Positions 1 through 6,775 of a DNA stretch of 64,000 nucleotides are shown piece after piece. The DNA is from a virus, in IMG/VR virus record IMGVR_UViG_3300040771_000124, positions 1-64,000 of that record; one strand, given 5' to 3'. Each line of letters starts with the position of its first letter. The stretch's first letter is position 1. The translations under genes were made by a program, and so were the position numbers. The notes under the pieces are model-generated. The model had not been told where the DNA came from. It saw only the letters and a program-made list of their open reading frames with translations, and did not search any database.

Positions 1-90
1 ACCGAAGCCGGGAATGTAATGACTTTCTCTGAAAAAGAAGTTCATAACGGCTTCTGGATTGGGGATTACATACTCAAGGAGTTGCCATGA
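1..90 (+). CDS. Partial CDS, C-terminal 29 residues of an unknown phage protein
   Basis: The first base of the window is already inside an open frame. It reads 29 sense codons, ending in the residues YILKELP, to a TGA at 88-90. That TGA overlaps the ATG of the next gene in an ATGA arrangement, the usual sign of translational coupling in this block. The N-terminal part lies outside the window, so no function can be given. The fragment is hydrophilic and lacks a recognisable motif. Position and overlap are the only support. Confidence 0.6.
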   Translation, partial: TEAGNVMTFSEKEVHNGFWIGDYILKELP

Positions 91-716
91 ATAAGGCATA
101 TTCCGAGATAGTGGATTACATTCTCTCCTACTGCCTCTCCTACGTAATAGAAGATCCAGAAGAAAACTATCCACGTTGTCGTGCTGGTATCACTGGCTTC
201 GTAAACTGTGGCATTGGTAGCCCACTTCCTGAAGTGGGTGACCTTGTTCGATTGGATTCCATGAGTGACTCTAGATACCGCCTTGGCTGGTTACTGGCAG
301 TACGTGGAGAGCCTGCGAACTACATGGAATACCTCGTTAAGTCTGCTAAAACAGGTACTCCATGTTGGTGGGGCAATGTTGGTATCTCCTACCTACATCG
401 CAAAACCCGTAAAGCACATCCAGAGTGGCGTTGGACTGATGAGCAATTTGCTTTCAGAGATCTTTGGCGTAAAGCCTGCCGTCCAGATGATCCCTACATC
501 TACCTACCGGGTGACCCAGAGTTTTTTGGTGACTCAGCAAAAGTGTTTGTACGGGTTCGCTTCAGCATTTCCCAGGATATACAGGAAGTAATTGTTGAAG
601 ACTGGGCTATGTACCTGAAGAAACAAACCGGCTATAGCCAAAAACGACTACTGCAGTACTACCGAGACATGGTGGCTATTGCCTCTACCCCAAAGGAAAA
701 GATCGATGGCGAATAA
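87..716 (+). CDS. Conserved-type hypothetical phage protein, 209 aa
   Basis: I do not recognise this protein. It is a 209-residue soluble protein rich in Trp, Tyr and Arg, with no signal peptide or membrane segment. The middle has aromatic clusters (TPCWWGNVG, HPEWRWTDEQF), and the C-terminal third looks helical and basic. It starts at an ATG overlapping the stop of the upstream gene and ends 11 bases inside the next gene, so it is part of a tightly packed middle-region operon. An alternative reading frame inside it (265-591) lacks such context and is treated as a shadow. Its place just before the MoxR/VWA pair suggests an accessory middle gene; the function is unknown. Confidence 0.75.
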   Translation: MNKAYSEIVDYILSYCLSYVIEDPEENYPRCRAGITGFVNCGIGSPLPEVGDLVRLDSMSDSRYRLGWLLAVRGEPANYMEYLVKSAKTGTPCWWGNVGISYLHRKTRKAHPEWRWTDEQFAFRDLWRKACRPDDPYIYLPGDPEFFGDSAKVFVRVRFSISQDIQEVIVEDWAMYLKKQTGYSQKRLLQYYRDMVAIASTPKEKIDGE

Positions 717-942
717 TGAGTTCCGCAGCACTGGCCGTACTGTACGACGTGCTGCTCAATTCTTGCAGCAGGCTTTGGCCAAGCAAGGTGACTGGGTAAC
801 CGTTCAAGATCACAACGATTTGGAAGACAGTCATCGCAGCTTGGCTCAACAAGTCAGCGGTTTGTTGGAAATGTTAAACGTGAATCACGACGTTGATAAG
901 TCTCGTGTCCGTGTGAAATTGCTCCGTAAAAAGGGGGACTAG
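706..942 (+). CDS. Small basic hypothetical protein, 78 aa
   Basis: I chose the ATG at 706 over an in-frame TTG at 679 because AGGAAAAG precedes it at good spacing. The product begins MANNEFRSTG and is 78 residues, basic at the C-terminus (KLLRKKGD). A likely helical stretch (TVRRAAQFLQQALAKQ) is followed by an acidic turn (DHNDLEDSH). The pattern could suit a small DNA-binding or regulatory protein, but no family is recognised. It overlaps the previous gene by 11 bases and is followed two bases later by the next start codon. Confidence 0.65.
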   Translation: MANNEFRSTGRTVRRAAQFLQQALAKQGDWVTVQDHNDLEDSHRSLAQQVSGLLEMLNVNHDVDKSRVRVKLLRKKGD

Positions 943-944
943 CT

Positions 945-1043
945 ATGGGCTATGGACCGCTTGTAAAAGGTAAACCAACTCCCATCACACCCTATAAAGG
1001 GTCATGGGCTGAACAGGTAAATAAACCAAAACCCAAGGAATAA
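945..1043 (+). CDS. Very small ORF, 32 aa, Lys/Pro-rich
   Basis: An ATG at 945 preceded by AAGGGGG at good spacing opens a 33-codon frame ending at TAA 1041-1043. The product starts MGYGPLVKGKP and ends NKPKPKE. It fills the gap between two well-supported genes exactly, leaving two bases before it and two after it, which is the main reason to call it. It is Lys/Pro/Gly-rich and probably unstructured. No homologue is recognised, and it could be only a leader for the downstream ATPase gene. Confidence 0.5.
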   Translation: MGYGPLVKGKPTPITPYKGSWAEQVNKPKPKE

Positions 1044-1045
1044 AC

Positions 1046-2089
1046 ATGTCTGAGGCAATAGATCTCTATCGATCCACGCCACGGAAAGTCCGTGAATTTA
1101 CGTTGGATGTTCTCTACGCTAACCTTGTCCCATTCATCACGGCATCGCCTGGTGTGGGCAAATCCTCGTTAATGCGTAGTATTGCTAAGCAACTGAACCT
1201 GTTTATTATCGACCATCGCTTGTCTACAAGCGTGCCGGAAGATATGTCAGGTTTGCCCCGCTTTGATCAAAAGGGCTACGCTTACTTCGCCCCGTTCCGT
1301 GAGCTATTCCCGTTAGCTGATGCTGTTATACCAGCAGGCTACGACGGCTGGCTCATATTCCTTGATGAGTTCAACAGTGCCAAGAAAGAGGTTCAGGCAG
1401 CTGCCTACAAGCTCATTCTTGACCGCATGGTTGGTCAGCATCACTTGCACGACAATTGCTTAATTGCCTGTGCTGGTAACCTGATGACTGACCGGGCTAT
1501 CGTTAATCCGATAGGCACTGCAATGCAAAGCCGAGTTATCCATCTAGAGATGGAAGTCAGCTTTGATGAGTGGCTGCAAGACGTAGCTATTCCAGAGCAC
1601 TACGACACCCGCATCATTGCTTACCTCAGCCAGTACCCGTCTAAGCTGATGGACTTCAAACCAGACCACAAAGACAAGACTTTCGCTTGTCCACGTACTT
1701 GGGAGTTCATGAACAAGCTGGTACACGGCATGAACATCACCCAGGACAAGCTACCCATGTACGCCGGTACTATCACGTCGTCTATGGCTGCTGACTTTGT
1801 TCAATACGTCAAAGTATTCGACAGGATGGTCAGCGTAGAACAGATCCTAAAAGACCCTGAAGAGTGCCCATTGCCAATGGACACCTCAACATGCTGGGCA
1901 GTAATCAGCTCCATCATGGAAAAAATCAACGAAGAGAACTTCGGCAAATTGGCCAAATACGCCAATCGTTTTGATATGCCGTTTCGTATTCTCTTTTTCC
2001 GATCAGTGATGATTCGTCAGCCTGGGTTGCGTCAACACCCTGCTTTCTCCCAAGCACTGATCAAACTGCAACAGTACCTAACTGGTTGA
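1046..2089 (+). CDS. MoxR-like AAA+ ATPase (N4 gp24-like)
   Basis: This is a 347-residue AAA+ ATPase of the MoxR type. The Walker A motif SPGVGKSS is at residues 34-41, and the Walker B motif (WLIFLDEF) has its acidic pair at about D107/E108. A sensor-like stretch (ACAGNLMTD) and an arginine-containing segment (MQSRVIHLEM) follow. MoxR ATPases typically act with a VWA-domain partner to remodel or load protein complexes, and the next gene encodes exactly such a partner. N4 has an equivalent adjacent pair (gp24/gp25), whose biological role is not established. The two genes overlap by up to four bases depending on the start used, so they are probably co-translated. Function as a chaperone-type ATPase is inferred from the family. 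Confidence 0.88.
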   Translation: MSEAIDLYRSTPRKVREFTLDVLYANLVPFITASPGVGKSSLMRSIAKQLNLFIIDHRLSTSVPEDMSGLPRFDQKGYAYFAPFRELFPLADAVIPAGYDGWLIFLDEFNSAKKEVQAAAYKLILDRMVGQHHLHDNCLIACAGNLMTDRAIVNPIGTAMQSRVIHLEMEVSFDEWLQDVAIPEHYDTRIIAYLSQYPSKLMDFKPDHKDKTFACPRTWEFMNKLVHGMNITQDKLPMYAGTITSSMAADFVQYVKVFDRMVSVEQILKDPEECPLPMDTSTCWAVISSIMEKINEENFGKLAKYANRFDMPFRILFFRSVMIRQPGLRQHPAFSQALIKLQQYLTG

Positions 2090-2094
2090 TCTCT

Positions 2095-3225
2095 ATGGAC
2101 TTTGATATTCAAAATCTCAATCGAGAGTTGGACCGTACAAAGTCCAGCGTCTTCCTGAAAGGTAACTCAGCTTTCCTTGGTTCACTCATGTGTTCTATGG
2201 ATTTCCGCTGGATGCCTGAAATCGAGACAGCCCAAACAGACGGTACGTATATAGGCTGGAATCCTCATTTCTTTATGAGCCTGTCTCCCAAGACCAGAAC
2301 TACAGTTTTGGTGCATGAGCTTTGGCACCCTGCCCGTCTGCATAACTTCCGTATGGGTTCCCGTGACCCAGAGATATGGAACTGGGCCTGTGACATCCGT
2401 ATCAACAACGACCTAATTAAAGAGGGTTACTCCTTTGTAGGTATCGAATGGGGATGGATGGAACCAGAAATAGATCAGACCGCTGCAGGCATACTGTCTG
2501 AGGAAGACATTTACGACATCTTGATACAACGTGGTGAAAAGCCTCCTCCGCAGCCTGACAATGGTGACCTGAAGCCTGCTAACAAGGACACCATAAACGA
2601 CACCATTGGTAATGTTTTGCGGGCCATACACGAGGCCACGCTGGCCGGTGAAGCAGGCAGTATCCCTGGTTCGGTTACCAGCACCATTAAGAAATTCTTG
2701 GAGCCAGTAATCCCATGGGAGGTAACTCTCATGCGGTTTATGACCGAGCTACTGGACTCAAGCTATACATGGCGTCGGCCTAATCGTCGGAGCCAAGAGG
2801 TATACCTACCATCGACCTATGTCGATGATGGGCGACTTGAGCACTTGGCCTACTACCTGGACGTGTCAGGCTCCTGCAGCGATGCTGACGTACTGCGTTT
2901 CAATTCTGAAGTGAAGTACATCAAGGAAGTCATGCAACCAGAGAAACTAACGCTGGTGCAATTCGACACGACTATCCAGCAGGTACGGGAGTTTGGTGAG
3001 TACGACCCCTTTGATGAAATTGTCATAGTTGGTCGGGGCGGCACTTCTTTGGAATGTGTCCGTCAGCACATGGAGAGCATCAAGCCAACAGCTGCTATTG
3101 TCTTTTCAGACCTGCAGTGTCCTCCAATGGGTCCACTCACCTTCGATATTCCAACCATCTGGGTAGCCATCCGGGCAGCAGGAAAGACTGTGCCATTTGG
3201 TGAACTCATCCACATCAGGAAGTAA
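2095..3225 (+). CDS. VWA-domain protein with HExxH metallopeptidase-like N-terminus (N4 gp25-like)
   Basis: A 376-residue protein with two recognisable parts. The N-terminal half carries HELWH at residues 74-78, a zinc-metallopeptidase-type HExxH motif, as in the DUF2201 putative metallopeptidase family. The C-terminal half is a von Willebrand A-like domain with the metal-site signature DVSGS at 256-260 (DxSxS) and a later GGTS segment. A Pro/Asp/Lys-rich linker separates them. It is paired with the MoxR ATPase directly upstream, the classical MoxR-VWA arrangement. I prefer ATG 2095; a TTG at 2086 overlapping the upstream stop is the alternative. Whether it is a protease or only a scaffold cannot be told. 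Confidence 0.85.
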   Translation: MDFDIQNLNRELDRTKSSVFLKGNSAFLGSLMCSMDFRWMPEIETAQTDGTYIGWNPHFFMSLSPKTRTTVLVHELWHPARLHNFRMGSRDPEIWNWACDIRINNDLIKEGYSFVGIEWGWMEPEIDQTAAGILSEEDIYDILIQRGEKPPPQPDNGDLKPANKDTINDTIGNVLRAIHEATLAGEAGSIPGSVTSTIKKFLEPVIPWEVTLMRFMTELLDSSYTWRRPNRRSQEVYLPSTYVDDGRLEHLAYYLDVSGSCSDADVLRFNSEVKYIKEVMQPEKLTLVQFDTTIQQVREFGEYDPFDEIVIVGRGGTSLECVRQHMESIKPTAAIVFSDLQCPPMGPLTFDIPTIWVAIRAAGKTVPFGELIHIRK

Positions 3226-3228
3226 ACC

Positions 3229-3747
3229 ATGATTGTTAATGGCAAAGAGTTGCTACTACGTACCCCTATAGTGGATATGGTTAGTAATAAGATGACTGCC
3301 CACGGTACTAGCTATGGTCTTGGGGAGGCTGGGTACGACATCCGTATCAAACAAGAAGTGGCTTTTCGTGGGCGAGACTACGGTAAACGTGTCATTACCG
3401 TGTCAGACGGTCTTGGGGGAATCAAACAAAAACATGGCCGTTTTGCTTTAGCATCAGCTATGGAACGCTTCACTATGCCCAATAATCTGACAGGCATTGT
3501 CCACGACAAGTCCACCTGGGCACGTCGTGGCCTGTCGGTATTCAACACGGTTATCGAACCGGGTTGGGAAGGCTTCTTGACCTTGGAGCTTGTATACCAC
3601 GGTGAAGGAGACCTTGTAATTCCAGCTGGTTCTGGGATTGCTCAAGTAATCTTCCATTTCACGATAGAAGAGGCTCGTTACACTGGGAAATATCAGCATC
3701 AAGCTGATAAACCGGTAGCTGCCATAGCAACACCGTCACAAGAATAA
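3229..3747 (+). CDS. dcd: dCTP deaminase-like protein
   Basis: The 172-residue protein matches the trimeric dCTP deaminase/dUTPase fold. It has an N-terminal SYGLGEAGYDIRI segment, a central KSTWARRGL motif (about residues 94-102; the S-x-x-x-R nucleotide-contact region) and IEPGWEGFLTLEL with the catalytic-type glutamate. The C-terminal GSGIAQVIF strand is also typical. dCTP deaminase makes dUTP from dCTP, feeding dUMP for the ThyX encoded 2.2 kb downstream. A bifunctional deaminase/dUTPase cannot be excluded. The start ATG lies three bases after the upstream stop. The family assignment is firm; substrate specificity is inferred. Confidence 0.88.
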   Translation: MIVNGKELLLRTPIVDMVSNKMTAHGTSYGLGEAGYDIRIKQEVAFRGRDYGKRVITVSDGLGGIKQKHGRFALASAMERFTMPNNLTGIVHDKSTWARRGLSVFNTVIEPGWEGFLTLELVYHGEGDLVIPAGSGIAQVIFHFTIEEARYTGKYQHQADKPVAAIATPSQE

Positions 3748-3794
3748 AACCCTTCTTTGGGCTGAATTGCCCTTAATCAACTGGAGTCATCTGC

Positions 3795-4016
3795 ATGTCC
3801 TTCATTCGCGTAACCCTGAAAGCCGACGGTTCTAAAGTAGAGCTGAACATCAACCACGTCACCCACTTTTCCGGTGCAAGTAGTGGTGAAGGCAGTACTA
3901 TTATTCTGGCCAACCGTGACTACCTGGAAGTGACCGATACCATTCGCTCGCTGCGTGGCTACGTTAAGAAAGCCCAGGGTGTTCTGCCTGAAAAGGCTGC
4001 TGAAACTGCTGAGTAA
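3795..4016 (+). CDS. Small hypothetical beta-rich protein, 73 aa
   Basis: A 73-residue protein starting at ATG 3795, 14 bases after a GGAG in the sequence ACTGGAGTC. The N-terminal 50 residues alternate polar and hydrophobic residues (FIRVTLKADGSKVELNINHV, then TIILANRDYLEVTD), suggesting a small beta-sheet. The pattern superficially recalls FlbD-type small proteins, but I do not assert homology. The tail is Lys/Ala/Glu-rich. It sits between dcd and a strongly structured intergenic region. The function is unknown. Confidence 0.65.
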   Translation: MSFIRVTLKADGSKVELNINHVTHFSGASSGEGSTIILANRDYLEVTDTIRSLRGYVKKAQGVLPEKAAETAE

Positions 4017-4043
4017 TTAGCACCTCAGCCCAGAGGCCAAAGC

Positions 4044-4093
4044 CCAATACGCCCCACAAGGACGTATTGGAAACTAACTGTTTCCAATACGTC
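4044..4093 (+). promoter_or_regulatory. Mutually exclusive hairpins, attenuator-like element
   Basis: A perfect 14-bp stem is formed by 4061-4074 and 4080-4093 with a five-base TAACT loop. The left arm of that stem contains CGTATTGG (4063-4070), which can instead pair with CCAATACG at 4044-4051, a copy of the sequence also present in the right arm (4084-4091). One segment thus has two alternative partners, the layout of an attenuator or antiterminator. No long T-run follows the second hairpin, so classical Rho-independent termination is doubtful. The next start codon is 24 bases downstream. Confidence 0.5.
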
Positions 4094-4116
4094 TTCCCCC
4101 AAATTAAGAGAATTTT

Positions 4117-4314
4117 ATGGAATCTCGCGTCCTAGTTATCGGTGGTTGTTTTGCTGCACTTGAGTTGCTGGCACTCGATCGAATGGTAGTTTCTGGGAGA
4201 AACCCAGATGTTGCCTTTTTTGACGATTTAGCTACGCCAAAACAGTTTATGACTGAGGCCGATCCTAAAAAAGGACCCAAAGGTCCAAGAAACCGTTGGG
4301 GACAGATGAAGTGA
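4117..4314 (+). CDS. Hypothetical protein, 65 aa
   Basis: A 65-residue product from ATG 4117, preceded by AAGAGAA at acceptable spacing. The N-terminus is hydrophobic (RVLVIGGCFAALELLAL), and the C-terminus is basic and Pro/Gly-rich (DPKKGPKGPRNRWGQMK). The hydrophobic stretch is short and could be a buried beta-alpha unit rather than a membrane anchor. It lies directly downstream of the alternative-hairpin element and overlaps the next gene by four bases (GTGA). No family is recognised. Confidence 0.55.
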   Translation: MESRVLVIGGCFAALELLALDRMVVSGRNPDVAFFDDLATPKQFMTEADPKKGPKGPRNRWGQMK

Positions 4315-4685
4315 CTCAGGATGAATTGATGCTCCAATTGGCTCTCATTGCTGAGATCCATACGGACAAAAAGACGATCTCGCTGGCAGTGATGAAAATC
4401 ATTAAAAGTGTATCTAGGGCCAATCGTGGCCCGCTCTACTTGATAGCCGGGAGTAGTAATCCTCGTGCTGTCATTCTCGATGCCCTTGCTCGTTATGAGC
4501 AGGAAAAACCTATTGAGGAATTACCGGATGACCGACCTACCGAAATACCGGAAACCACTGGGCACAGTTACAGAGATGCCGGGGATCACGACCGAGATAT
4601 GGACTATGGCCGTGTTCGACGCAAAAGAGGTTCCCATCGGGACCGAGCTGTTCGCTCAGCCAAGCGAGAATCGTTTGAATCTTGA
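4311..4685 (+). CDS. Hypothetical protein, 124 aa, with a long out-of-frame overlap
   Basis: It probably starts at GTG 4311, overlapping the upstream TGA; a TTG at 4296 is possible. The first 75 or so residues look like a normal helical protein (DELMLQLALIAEIHTDKK and following). The last 50 residues are Arg/Asp-rich low complexity (RDAGDHDRDMDYGRVRRKRG) and coincide with a 158-base overlap with the next gene in another frame. That tail looks like an out-of-frame reading of the neighbour, so the natural gene may once have ended earlier or carry a frameshift. The function is unknown. Confidence 0.5.
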   Translation: MTQDELMLQLALIAEIHTDKKTISLAVMKIIKSVSRANRGPLYLIAGSSNPRAVILDALARYEQEKPIEELPDDRPTEIPETTGHSYRDAGDHDRDMDYGRVRRKRGSHRDRAVRSAKRESFES

Positions 4686-4902
4686 GCTACAAGTAGCCAA
4701 GGATCACAATTTGCTGGCACAGAACAGTTTGCGTCAAGCAGAAAAAGAGGCCCGTATGGCTAAAACCATGCTGGCTGATGCTGTTAAGTATCTAGCCAAA
4801 ATAGAGGCTGAAGGCACTGTACAGATCCGCACTTTGATCGAAATCAGAGGGTTCCTTTACACCATTGGGGAGATCGAAGATGCAGACCGAACGGACACTT
4901 GA
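4528..4902 (+). CDS. Coiled-coil hypothetical protein, 124 aa
   Basis: ATG 4528 is preceded by GAGGAATTACCGG, a good ribosome-binding site, and is preferred to the upstream in-frame ATG 4465, which lies deep inside the previous gene. The product begins MTDLPKYRKPLG and contains a long predicted helix from about residue 45 (NLELQVAKDHNLLAQ, then AEKEARMAKTML), probably a coiled coil. It overlaps the previous frame by 158 bases and the next gene by 23. Its composition is more protein-like than the overlapping tail of the upstream gene. The function is unknown. Confidence 0.55.
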   Translation: MTDLPKYRKPLGTVTEMPGITTEIWTMAVFDAKEVPIGTELFAQPSENRLNLELQVAKDHNLLAQNSLRQAEKEARMAKTMLADAVKYLAKIEAEGTVQIRTLIEIRGFLYTIGEIEDADRTDT

Positions 4903-5098
4903 GCAACGAAACGAAGCTCAGCGTAAAACCATTGTTGAGCAAGGTGAGCTTCTTAAAGTAGCCGGTGCCCGTATTAAAGAACTGGAGATGTGGGAACGCT
5001 TCACTGCGTATCTCCTAAATAACTGCGAAGGTGAGGAGATTTACGAAGAAAAGTTGCAAGAGTGGTTAGCTGACATGTTGGCCGCAGAGAAGTTATAG
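4880..5098 (+). CDS. Small acidic coiled-coil protein, 72 aa
   Basis: It starts at ATG 4880 after GGGGAGATCGAAG; an upstream TTG at 4865 is less likely. The 72 residues are mostly charged and helical (EQRNEAQRKTIVEQGELLKV, then ARIKELEMWERF), with an acidic C-terminus. It overlaps the preceding gene by 23 bases, so translation is probably coupled. No family is recognised. Compactness and helix content suit a small regulatory or host-interaction protein, but that is a guess from phage gene habits only. Confidence 0.55.
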   Translation: MQTERTLEQRNEAQRKTIVEQGELLKVAGARIKELEMWERFTAYLLNNCEGEEIYEEKLQEWLADMLAAEKL

Positions 5099-5108
5099 TT
5101 ATGTTGTC

Positions 5109-5127
5109 TTGGGGGCAAGGCCCCTTT
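5109..5127 (+). terminator. Short GC-rich hairpin, possible terminator
   Basis: GGGGC and GCCCC form a five-base-pair stem around an AAG loop, followed by TTT. It lies in the 53-base gap between two small genes. The stem is short and the T-run weak, so it may only pause transcription or stabilise mRNA ends. The three-base loop resembles the geometry of N4 virion-polymerase hairpin promoters, but its place in the middle region argues against that. Confidence 0.35.
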
Positions 5128-5151
5128 AACTCTCACTAAGAAGGAAGTGTT

Positions 5152-5463
5152 ATGTGTATCGACTGTGATTTGCTTGAACTGGACATGCAAGGTAAGCGTG
5201 CCGACACCATCGAGAAGCTGACCAACTCAGCAGATCGTTTGGATGACATGGGCGAAATTGAGCTGCGTGATCAAGTCCTGCTGCTGATTGCCGAAGCACT
5301 GCCTAAAGCTGAAACCGAAGGCCCGAGCCAAGGTGAAGCAGATACTGCTGATACCGCACCAAAAGTCTCGGATGAAAACGAGAAACTGATGCGTCAAGCA
5401 ACAGAAATTATCGCCAAAGTTCTTGGCGTTGACCCGAGCAGCCTTGTGTTGGTAAGCCGTTAA
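5152..5463 (+). CDS. Hypothetical acidic protein, 103 aa, N-terminal CxxC
   Basis: It starts at ATG 5152 after AAGGAAG. The product is 103 residues and acidic, beginning MCIDCDLLELD (a CxxC pair at residues 2-5) and followed by a helical stretch, an Ala/Glu/Thr/Asp-rich linker (about 50-72) and a second helix (DENEKLMRQATEIIAKVL). The CxxC alone is insufficient to claim metal binding or redox activity. It is flanked upstream by a small hairpin and downstream by the gene for a secreted protein. The function is unknown. Confidence 0.6.
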   Translation: MCIDCDLLELDMQGKRADTIEKLTNSADRLDDMGEIELRDQVLLLIAEALPKAETEGPSQGEADTADTAPKVSDENEKLMRQATEIIAKVLGVDPSSLVLVSR

Positions 5464-5516
5464 GGCATACTGCACATTCTGTAAAACCCACCAACTGAAC
5501 CAAAGGAAATACGACT

Positions 5517-5828
5517 ATGCAGTCCACTCGCCGTCTGCTCCATATGGCCATTGCCGTGGCAGCTTTCTGCTTCGGCTCGTTTGCCTACGCCGCCACTGAT
5601 CCGGTTGAGTATGGTCAAGTACTCAGCTTCGTTCTGGCTGATGTCGGTGCCATCGGTACTGATACCGCCAAGTTCCACGCCGAACAGGCTTACATGATCG
5701 CTAGTGAGCGAATGTGTAATGGTAACTCTGGTGCCTTGATTACTGCCTCCCATGGTTTCATGCAAGTATCCGCAGACGAGGTGGCCAAGGGCACGACTGG
5801 TAGTACGGTGTCCTTCTACCTCAGTTAA
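5517..5828 (+). CDS. Secreted (periplasmic) small protein with signal peptide, 103 aa
   Basis: The N-terminus is a textbook Sec signal peptide: positive residues (MQSTRRLLH), a hydrophobic core (MAIAVAAFCFGSF) and a cleavage site AYA/A near residue 25. The mature part is about 78 residues, with no second membrane segment and a single cysteine after cleavage. ATG 5517 is preceded by AAAGGAAAT. It ends the transcription unit, as a strong terminator follows. Export of a middle-gene product suggests an action in the periplasm, for example on superinfection or envelope signalling, but nothing in the sequence specifies which. Confidence 0.7.
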   Translation: MQSTRRLLHMAIAVAAFCFGSFAYAATDPVEYGQVLSFVLADVGAIGTDTAKFHAEQAYMIASERMCNGNSGALITASHGFMQVSADEVAKGTTGSTVSFYLS

Positions 5829-5856
5829 AATCCCTGCGCCGGTCTAGCACCGTAAG

Positions 5857-5886
5857 AAAAACCCCCTCTATGTGAGGGGGTTTTTT
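5857..5886 (+). terminator. Strong Rho-independent terminator
   Basis: A 12-base-pair stem joins AAAAACCCCCTC (5857-5868) and GAGGGGGTTTTT (5874-5885) around a TATGT loop. The A-rich left arm and T-rich right arm make it potentially bidirectional. It closes the first middle-region operon before thyX. Confidence 0.9.
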
Positions 5887-5921
5887 GTTTGAAAGCTGTT
5901 TCACTAACAAAGGAATTTTTC

Positions 5922-6707
5922 ATGAAACTTGTAACACCTAAAGTGTTTGTAATCGGTGAGTCCACCCAAATCAAAGAAGGCATGGAGGCCATGCTGGATC
6001 ACTTGGGGGTTCCTGATTGGCATACAGATGCTGCTTCTGATGCTGAAATGCTCTCAGAAGTGGCTGGCAAGCTCTGCTACATGAGTTTTGACACCGATCT
6101 GAACGCAAACCTTACCCGCACTGGTATGCGTAACAACGAGCAGTACTTGCAAGAAGGCATCATTGCCACCAAGCATGGCTCTGTTCTGGAACACACAGTA
6201 GTCAACTTCGTGTTGCTTGACGTGTCCCGTGTACTCACTCATGAGCTGGTACGCCATGGTGACGGTACTGCCTTCTCTCAGGAGTCTGGTCGTTATGTAC
6301 GCCGTGAGCTGGGCATGTTCATCCCGAGCATCATCAGCGAGCAACCAGCCTTGCTGGAAGCCTTCATTGAAGCTGCAGAAAACATTGAAGAGCAGTACAC
6401 CAAACTGGTAGTCCTGTCAGGTATCAACGATTCCCCTGACTTCAACTGGAAAAAGAAGATGACTTCGGCACTTCGCCGGGTACTTCCTGAAGGCCGTGCC
6501 AACGCTATTTTCTTCTCGGCAAATCACCGGGCTATTCGTCACATCATCCAGATGCGTACCGATCGCCATGCTGAAGAAGAAGTGCGTTTGGCCTTCGTAC
6601 CTGTCTTTTACGCAATGCTGGAGCGTTACCCAGCACTGTACAAAGACGCAAAAGTCTCCGTAGTGGACGGTATCGCTGAAGTCCGCTTCGACACTGAAAA
6701 AGTGTAA
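5922..6707 (+). CDS. thyX: Flavin-dependent thymidylate synthase ThyX
   Basis: The 261-residue protein carries the ThyX signature as RHGDGTAFSQESGRY at residues 111-125, a variant of the RHRxxSxNxxSxRY motif that binds FAD and dUMP. Further segments match the family (HRAIRHIIQMRTDRHAEEEVR near the C-terminus). ThyX converts dUMP to dTMP using methylene-tetrahydrofolate, FAD and NADPH. I chose ATG 5922, with AAAGGAATTTTTC before it, over a TTG at 5889. Together with dCTP deaminase it forms a route from dCTP to dTTP for phage DNA synthesis. The third signature residue is Gly where Arg is most common, a modest divergence. Confidence 0.93.
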   Translation: MKLVTPKVFVIGESTQIKEGMEAMLDHLGVPDWHTDAASDAEMLSEVAGKLCYMSFDTDLNANLTRTGMRNNEQYLQEGIIATKHGSVLEHTVVNFVLLDVSRVLTHELVRHGDGTAFSQESGRYVRRELGMFIPSIISEQPALLEAFIEAAENIEEQYTKLVVLSGINDSPDFNWKKKMTSALRRVLPEGRANAIFFSANHRAIRHIIQMRTDRHAEEEVRLAFVPVFYAMLERYPALYKDAKVSVVDGIAEVRFDTEKV

Positions 6708-6725
6708 TCACTTTTCTTGGTTCGT

Positions 6726-6747
6726 AACCCACCAGCAATGGTGGGTT
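6726..6747 (+). terminator. Hairpin between thyX and rIIA, probable terminator
   Basis: AACCCACCA (6726-6734) and TGGTGGGTT (6739-6747) form a nine-base-pair stem capped by GCAA, a GNRA tetraloop. The downstream GCCTTATTTC is only moderately T-rich, so termination may be partial. Confidence 0.6.
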
Positions 6748-6775
6748 GCCTTATTTCTAATTAGGAGTATCCCTG

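Noticed and set aside
265-591. 108-codon frame inside the first complete gene
   Set aside because: It overlaps fully with the 209-aa gene, which has coupled start and stop contexts; no ribosome-binding site precedes the inner frame.
5109-5127. GGGGC-AAG-GCCCC as an N4 vRNAP promoter
   Set aside because: The loop size fits, but it lies in the middle region between co-directional genes where vRNAP promoters are not expected, and no start context follows. A short terminator or pause hairpin is more likely.
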